A stretch of 64,000 nt of DNA from the NCBI RefSeq assembly GCF_040219215.1, contig NZ_JAVJSX010000044.1:124001-188000 (forward strand). The letters are read 5' to 3'. Within the stretch, counting starts at the first letter, position 1. Each line of letters begins with the position of its first letter. Below, one piece after another: positions 60,314 through 64,000 of the stretch. Source of the stretch: Thalassobaculum_A sp040219215. GTDB taxonomy: Bacteria > Pseudomonadota > Alphaproteobacteria > Thalassobaculales > Thalassobaculaceae. Below the pieces are notes generated by a model. That model was not told the DNA's origin, did no database searches, and was given only the letters and a program-made list of their open reading frames with translations. A program made the position numbers and the translations under genes.

Positions 60314-60508
60314 ATGGAGACCGGCATGACCACACAGGCTTTGAAGCAGGGCGCCGCCCGGGTGACCCGCCGCGAGGCGATGGTCGCCGCGTTCTTCGCG
60401 CTGTTCCTGGGCAGCGTGCTGACCTTCGGTACCGGGTTGGCGGGGGCGAGCGCGATGCACAACGCCGCCCATGACTGGCGCCATTCGATGGGCTTCCCCT
60501 GCCACTGA
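60314..60508 (+). CDS. cbtB: Cobalt transporter subunit CbtB
   Basis: 64-residue membrane protein with one helix (VAAFFALFLGSVLTFGTGLAG, about 23-43) and a His/Cys-rich end: HNAAHDWRHSMGFPCH, the signature of CbtB. It works with CbtA to import cobalt. Starts at ATG 60314. The next gene is cbtA, 19 bases away. I looked for a cobalamin riboswitch in the 171-base leader and found no B12 box, so the usual control is not seen here. Confidence 0.9.
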   Translation: METGMTTQALKQGAARVTRREAMVAAFFALFLGSVLTFGTGLAGASAMHNAAHDWRHSMGFPCH

Positions 60509-60527
60509 CCGGCCGAGGATCGGCTCG

Positions 60528-61250
60528 ATGATCCGCCAGGTACTGTTCTCCGCGGTGTTGGCCGGCCTGCTGGCAGGGTTGCTGACCTCCGCGCTGCAGG
60601 CGGTCACCACCACGCCGCTGATCCTGCACGCCGAGACGTTCGAGGCAGGCGAGGCGCCGGCGGCCCACGACCATGGTACCGCCGCGGCTGCCGGTCACAG
60701 CCACAGCCACGGCGAGGATGCCTGGGCGCCGGGCGACGGGATCGAGCGGACCGTCTACACCACGATGGCGAACATCGTCGGCGCCACCGGATTCGCGCTG
60801 TTGCTCACGGCCGGTTTCGTGCTGCGCGGCGATGCCGTCGACGGCCGGCGTGGCGTGTTGTGGGGCCTTGCCGGATTCGCCGCGATGACGCTGTCGCCGT
60901 CGCTGGGCCTGCCGCCGGAGGTTCCAGGCAGTGTCGCCGCCGAACTGTCGGCTCGACAGGTCTGGTGGATCTCGGCGGTGGTGACCGCGTCGGTCGGCCT
61001 GTGGTTGCTGGCATTCGGGCGTTCGGCGCTGTGGAAGATCGCTGGTGTGGCGGTTCTCGCCGTGCCGCACATTGTCGGGGCACCCCATCCGCACGGCGGT
61101 GAGGTGGGTGCGGCGCCGCCGGAACTGGCGGCCCAGTTCGCCGCGACCTCGATCGTCGTGTCGGCGGTTTCCTGGGCGCTGATCGGCTGGCTTGCCGGCA
61201 CGTTCTTCGAGCGGTTCGGCCGGCCGCGGCTGGCGACCGCCACCGCCTGA
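60528..61250 (+). CDS. cbtA: Cobalt transporter subunit CbtA
   Basis: 240-residue membrane protein with about five helices. It has a His-rich periplasmic loop (AHDHG, GHSHSHGEDA near residues 45-65), TVYTTMANIVGATGFALLL, and PHIVGAPHPHGGEVGAAPPELAAQFAATS, typical of CbtA. Together with CbtB forms a B12-linked cobalt importer in many proteobacteria. ATG 60528 has GAGGA nine bases upstream. Confidence 0.92.
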   Translation: MIRQVLFSAVLAGLLAGLLTSALQAVTTTPLILHAETFEAGEAPAAHDHGTAAAAGHSHSHGEDAWAPGDGIERTVYTTMANIVGATGFALLLTAGFVLRGDAVDGRRGVLWGLAGFAAMTLSPSLGLPPEVPGSVAAELSARQVWWISAVVTASVGLWLLAFGRSALWKIAGVAVLAVPHIVGAPHPHGGEVGAAPPELAAQFAATSIVVSAVSWALIGWLAGTFFERFGRPRLATATA

Positions 61251-61255
61251 CACCG

Positions 61256-61271
61256 GGTCCTTTCGGGGACC
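61256..61271 (+). terminator. Weak hairpin after cbtA
   Basis: GGTCC (61256-61260) pairs with GGACC (61267-61271) around a six-base loop a few bases after the cbtA stop. Short and lacking a T-run, so weak support as a terminator. Confidence 0.25.
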
Positions 61272-61349
61272 GATCTCCCTCGCTACACTTCCTCGACTTC
61301 CGACGCGCCCACCGGTGCGTTCGTCCACAATGACGTTCGAGGATGCGCC

Positions 61350-62294
61350 ATGCCTGAGACCTTCGCCGTTGCCGGCGCCGGCCTGATCGGTCGTGCCTGG
61401 GCCATCGTCTTCGCCCGTGCCGGCGGTCGGGTTCGGCTGTGGGACGGCGTGCCGGCCGCGCTGGACGCCGCAATGCCCTTGCTGCGCGCCAACCTGGACG
61501 ACCTGGAGGCGCAGGGCCTGATCAACAGCGCGGCCGAAGTGGCCGGCCGGATCGAGACCGTGCCCAGCCTTGGCGACGCGCTGCGCGGTGCGGCATGGCT
61601 GCAGGAATGTATTGCCGAGCAGGTCGAGCCAAAGGCGACTCTGTTCGAGGAGGCCGATCGACTAGCCGAGCCCGAGGCGATCCTGGCGTCCTCGTCGTCG
61701 GCGATCACTGCGTCGCGTTTCACCGAAGCGCTGCCGGGCCGGCTGCGCTGCCTGGTCGCCCATCCGGTCAACCCGCCCTATCTGGTGCCGCTGGTCGAGC
61801 TGTGTCCGTCGCCGTGGACCGATCCAGCCGTGCTGACCCGGGCGCGGGCGGTGATGGAGGGGGTCGGCATGGTGCCGGTCGCGGTCAACCGCGAGGTCGA
61901 CGGCTTCGTCCTGAATCGCCTGCAAGGCGCGCTGCTGGCCGAGGCGTTCAAGCTGGTCGCCGACGGGGTCATCTCGGCCGACGACCTGGACAAGACGGTC
62001 AAGGACGGGCTGGGCCTGCGCTGGTCGTTCATGGGGCCGTTCGAGACCATTGACCTCAACGCTCCCGCCGGGGTGGCCGACTACTGCGCGCGCTACGGCC
62101 CGTTCTACGAGCGGCTGCAGGCCGAGCAGGCGCCGGTCCTGGCGTGGGACGAAGGCCTGGTGAAACGGATCGAGGCCGAACGACGCAAGCAGTTGCCGGC
62201 GGACGGGCTGGCGCAGCGCCAGGTGTGGCGGGATCGCCGGCTGATGGCGCTGCTGCTCCACAAGCAACAGTCGGACGAGGACCACGGCGGATAG
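61350..62294 (+). CDS. 3-hydroxyacyl-CoA dehydrogenase-like, CRYL1/L-gulonate 3-dehydrogenase type
   Basis: 314-residue NAD-dependent enzyme. Rossmann motif AVAGAGLIGRAWA (about 6-18), ECIAEQVEPK, ASSSSAITASRFTEAL, the catalytic His in VAHPVNPPYLVPLVE, VNREVDGFVLNRLQGALLAEAF. GLRWSFMGPFETIDLNAPAG is very typical of lambda-crystallin/L-gulonate dehydrogenase. Substrate may be L-gulonate, carnitine or a 3-hydroxyacid. No helper gene. The 99-base gap after cbtA contains a weak hairpin. Confidence 0.88.
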   Translation: MPETFAVAGAGLIGRAWAIVFARAGGRVRLWDGVPAALDAAMPLLRANLDDLEAQGLINSAAEVAGRIETVPSLGDALRGAAWLQECIAEQVEPKATLFEEADRLAEPEAILASSSSAITASRFTEALPGRLRCLVAHPVNPPYLVPLVELCPSPWTDPAVLTRARAVMEGVGMVPVAVNREVDGFVLNRLQGALLAEAFKLVADGVISADDLDKTVKDGLGLRWSFMGPFETIDLNAPAGVADYCARYGPFYERLQAEQAPVLAWDEGLVKRIEAERRKQLPADGLAQRQVWRDRRLMALLLHKQQSDEDHGG

Positions 62295-62303
62295 GTTCCG
62301 GCG

Positions 62304-63536
62304 TCACCGCTCGACCAGATCGTCCAACCGGTCGATCCGCCGGATTCCGGGGAACAGCCGCCACCACAGCGCGGTGATTCCGACCGTCACCACCCCGCCG
62401 ACCAGGACCGCCGCCACCGTGCCGATGCCGCCGGCCATGACGCCGGCCCGGAAGTCACCCAGTTCGTTGGAGGCGTTGATCGACACCGAGTTCACCGCGC
62501 TGACTCGGCCGCGCATGCCGTCTGGCGTGGCGATCTGCACCAGGGTCTGGCGTATGTAGACGCTGACCATGTCGGCCGCGCCGTAGATCCCGAGGAACAG
62601 CAGCGACAGCCAGAACGTCTCCGACAGGCTGAACCCGACGATCGACAGGCCGAACACCGCCAGGGATGCGAAGAACATCGGCCCCATGTGGCGCGGTGCG
62701 GCCACCTGGGTCAGCGCCAGCCCGATGACCAGGGAGCCGACCGCCGGCATGGCGCGCAGCAGGCCAAGTCCGTCCGGGCCGACATGCAGGATGTCGCTGG
62801 CGAACACCGGCAGAAGCCCCATCACGCCGCCGAATAGCACTGCCATCAGGTCAATCGAGATCGCACCCAGCACCAGCTTGTTGGCCCAGACATAGGTGAA
62901 GCCGCCGAGCACGGTGGCGAGGCTGAACGGTTCGCGGGCCTGGACCTTCAGGCGGGCCGAGATGGCGGCGGCGCAGACGCCGGCGGTCGCGAACAAGGCA
63001 AGGGTCGTCCAGTACACGCCGTTGCCGGTCCAGGCGATCAGCAGGCCGCCCAACGCCGGTCCCAGCAGCTGCGCCGCCTTGCTGGCCGAGGACGAGTAGG
63101 CGATGGCGCTCGGGAACAGCGTCCGCGGCACCAGGTTCGGCAGAATCGCCTGACTGGCGGTGTGGTAGAACGAACGGGCGGCCCCGTGCAGCACCAGCAC
63201 CGCCAGGATCGGCGCGACGGCCGCCGCGTCGGTCCACAGGATCGCCAGCAGCAGGCCGACGACGATCGCGTGCACCAGGTTGCAGGCCATCAGGATGCTG
63301 CGCCGGTCGAACCGGTCGGAGGCAAGCCCGGCCACCAGGAACAGCGCCAGCGCCGGTGCGAACTGCGCCAGCCCGACCAGACCGAGGTCCACCGGATCGT
63401 GGCTGATCTGGTAGACGTGCCAGCCCACCGCGACGGTCAGCGCCTGCACCGCAATGGTGTTGCTGCTGCGACCGGCCACAAACAGCAGGAAATCGCGGTT
63501 GCGCAGGAGCGGTGTCGGTGGAGAATCGTCGGTCAT
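62304..63536 (-). CDS. MFS transporter, EntS/TetV-like exporter
   Basis: 410-residue carrier with about 12 helices. Motifs are the N-terminal LRNRDFLLFVAGRSSNTIA, motif A GLASDRFDRRSIL and a long MLVP-like second half with QTLVQIATPDGMRGRVSAVNSV, typical of EntS-type MFS exporters of small molecules. Substrate unknown. ATG 63536. It converges with the CRYL1-like gene with a 9-base gap and is divergent from a NadX-like gene. Confidence 0.87.
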   Translation of the reverse strand: MTDDSPPTPLLRNRDFLLFVAGRSSNTIAVQALTVAVGWHVYQISHDPVDLGLVGLAQFAPALALFLVAGLASDRFDRRSILMACNLVHAIVVGLLLAILWTDAAAVAPILAVLVLHGAARSFYHTASQAILPNLVPRTLFPSAIAYSSSASKAAQLLGPALGGLLIAWTGNGVYWTTLALFATAGVCAAAISARLKVQAREPFSLATVLGGFTYVWANKLVLGAISIDLMAVLFGGVMGLLPVFASDILHVGPDGLGLLRAMPAVGSLVIGLALTQVAAPRHMGPMFFASLAVFGLSIVGFSLSETFWLSLLFLGIYGAADMVSVYIRQTLVQIATPDGMRGRVSAVNSVSINASNELGDFRAGVMAGGIGTVAAVLVGGVVTVGITALWWRLFPGIRRIDRLDDLVER

Positions 63537-63577
63537 GGCTGCGTTGGTCCGAGGCGGGGCCGCAACTATACGGGTGA

Positions 63578-63599
63578 TGCGGGACTTCGTCCTCCCGCA
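63578..63599. promoter_or_regulatory. Small hairpin in the divergent MFS/NadX-like promoter region
   Basis: TGCGGGA (63578-63584) and TCCCGCA (63593-63599) form a perfect 7-bp stem with an eight-base loop. It could be an operator or an mRNA leader hairpin. Weak. Confidence 0.3.
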
Positions 63600-63651
63600 G
63601 CGTTAGGCTCCGTGCGATTACCCAAATCGAACACTGCAAGAGAGTGGTTTA

Positions 63652-64000
63652 ATGCTGCGTCTTGGTTTGATCGGTGCGGGCGCGATCGGCGCGCATGTCA
63701 TCGAGCTTGTGGCCCGCGACCTTTCGGATCGCGTGATGATTCCGGCGGTGCTGGTGCGTCGGCCGCGGCCGGTTGGTCCGGGGCCGAAGATGCTGGCTGA
63801 CCCGGAGGCGTTCCACGCCGAGGCATTCGACGTGGTGCTCGAAGGGGCTGGCCATCAGGCGGTGCGCGACCACGTGCCCCGGCTGCTGGAGCGCGGGGTC
63901 GACGTGGTAATGACCTCGATCGGCTCGCTGACCGACGACGCATTGCATGCCCGCTGCCGGGCGGCGGCCGAGCAGGGTGGGGCGACCCTGACCCTGGCAT
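63652..64000 (+). CDS. Aspartate dehydrogenase-like protein (NadX type), N-terminal part
   Basis: The first 116 residues of an NAD(P)-dependent enzyme. Rossmann motif LRLGLIGAGAIGAHVIEL (about 2-19), EAFDVVLEGAGHQAVRDHVPRLLERGVDVV and TSIGSLTDD, typical of L-aspartate dehydrogenase NadX (which oxidises aspartate to iminoaspartate) and similar homoserine dehydrogenase-like proteins. The gene runs off the window, so its C-terminal domain is unseen. ATG 63652 has AAGAGAG six to seven bases upstream. Confidence 0.8.
   Translation, partial: MLRLGLIGAGAIGAHVIELVARDLSDRVMIPAVLVRRPRPVGPGPKMLADPEAFHAEAFDVVLEGAGHQAVRDHVPRLLERGVDVVMTSIGSLTDDALHARCRAAAEQGGATLTLA

Noticed and set aside
58863..61328. 821-codon minus-strand frame spanning SDR, thioesterase and antisense to cbtBA
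   Set aside because: The SDR starts at 59630 in this frame and the rest is out-of-frame or antisense sequence. No start signals or domains match the extension.
1..64000. CRISPR arrays, tRNA or rRNA genes, insertion sequences
   Set aside because: No evenly spaced repeats, cloverleaf sequences, rRNA-like blocks, transposase genes or terminal repeats were seen.

Overview
The window looks like the chromosome of a GC-rich alphaproteobacterium, probably a free-living Rhodospirillales-type heterotroph. This is inferred from strong GC bias at third codon positions, gene content (intracellular PHA depolymerase, a urea transporter, branched-chain amino acid and peptide ABC operons, CbtAB, an acyl-CoA dehydrogenase/aminoglycoside-phosphotransferase-fold/DUF6285 set) and many ATGA, TGATG and GTGA gene overlaps. 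No rRNA, tRNA, insertion sequence, phage gene or CRISPR array was seen. Both ends cut through genes: an RND pump at base 1 and an aspartate-dehydrogenase-like gene at base 64000.

Layout. 0-5 kb: a minus-strand operon for heavy-metal-type RND efflux (adaptor, His-rich membrane protein, pump). 5-11 kb: a P-loop protein, a sugar-dehydrogenase-like SDR, a STAS antagonist and RsbW-like kinase pair, then two tandem paralogous proteins of unknown family and a third unknown protein. 11-12.6 kb: a tartrate/isopropylmalate-type dehydrogenase and a small membrane protein. 12.6-18.4 kb: urtABCDE behind a sigma-54 type -24/-12 promoter. 18.4-26.1 kb: a GNAT enzyme, a phosphopantetheinyl transferase, four predicted RNA methyltransferases and a three-PAS histidine kinase. 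26.1-34.9 kb: an AT-rich methyltransferase-like gene, an MFS carrier, an amidase, a pentapeptide-repeat protein, a histidine kinase and two enolase-superfamily enzymes. 35-39.2 kb: a TonB receptor / YfiR-like / CHASE-type histidine kinase operon.

39.2-45 kb: a minus-strand DUF6285 / phosphotransferase / acyl-CoA dehydrogenase operon, a RidA protein, a dual-specificity-type phosphatase, PhaZ, and a HupE/UreJ gene with a complete cobalamin riboswitch. 45-48.3 kb: AMP nucleosidase, a small orphan and leucine dehydrogenase. 48.4-53.2 kb: a livKGFHM-type operon. 53.4-60.1 kb: a dpp/opp-type ABC operon headed by a hotdog thioesterase and an SDR. 60.3-64 kb: cobalt transporter genes cbtBA, a CRYL1-like dehydrogenase, an MFS exporter and a partial NadX-like gene.

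Themes. Nitrogen acquisition and turnover dominates (urea, branched-chain amino acids, peptides, leucine dehydrogenase, amidase, AMP nucleosidase). Cobalt supply appears twice (HupE under B12 control, CbtAB without a visible riboswitch). Three histidine kinases are encoded but no response regulator. The least explained locus is 7.7-11.0 kb, where the paralogous unknown proteins are divergent from an anti-sigma type partner-switching pair.
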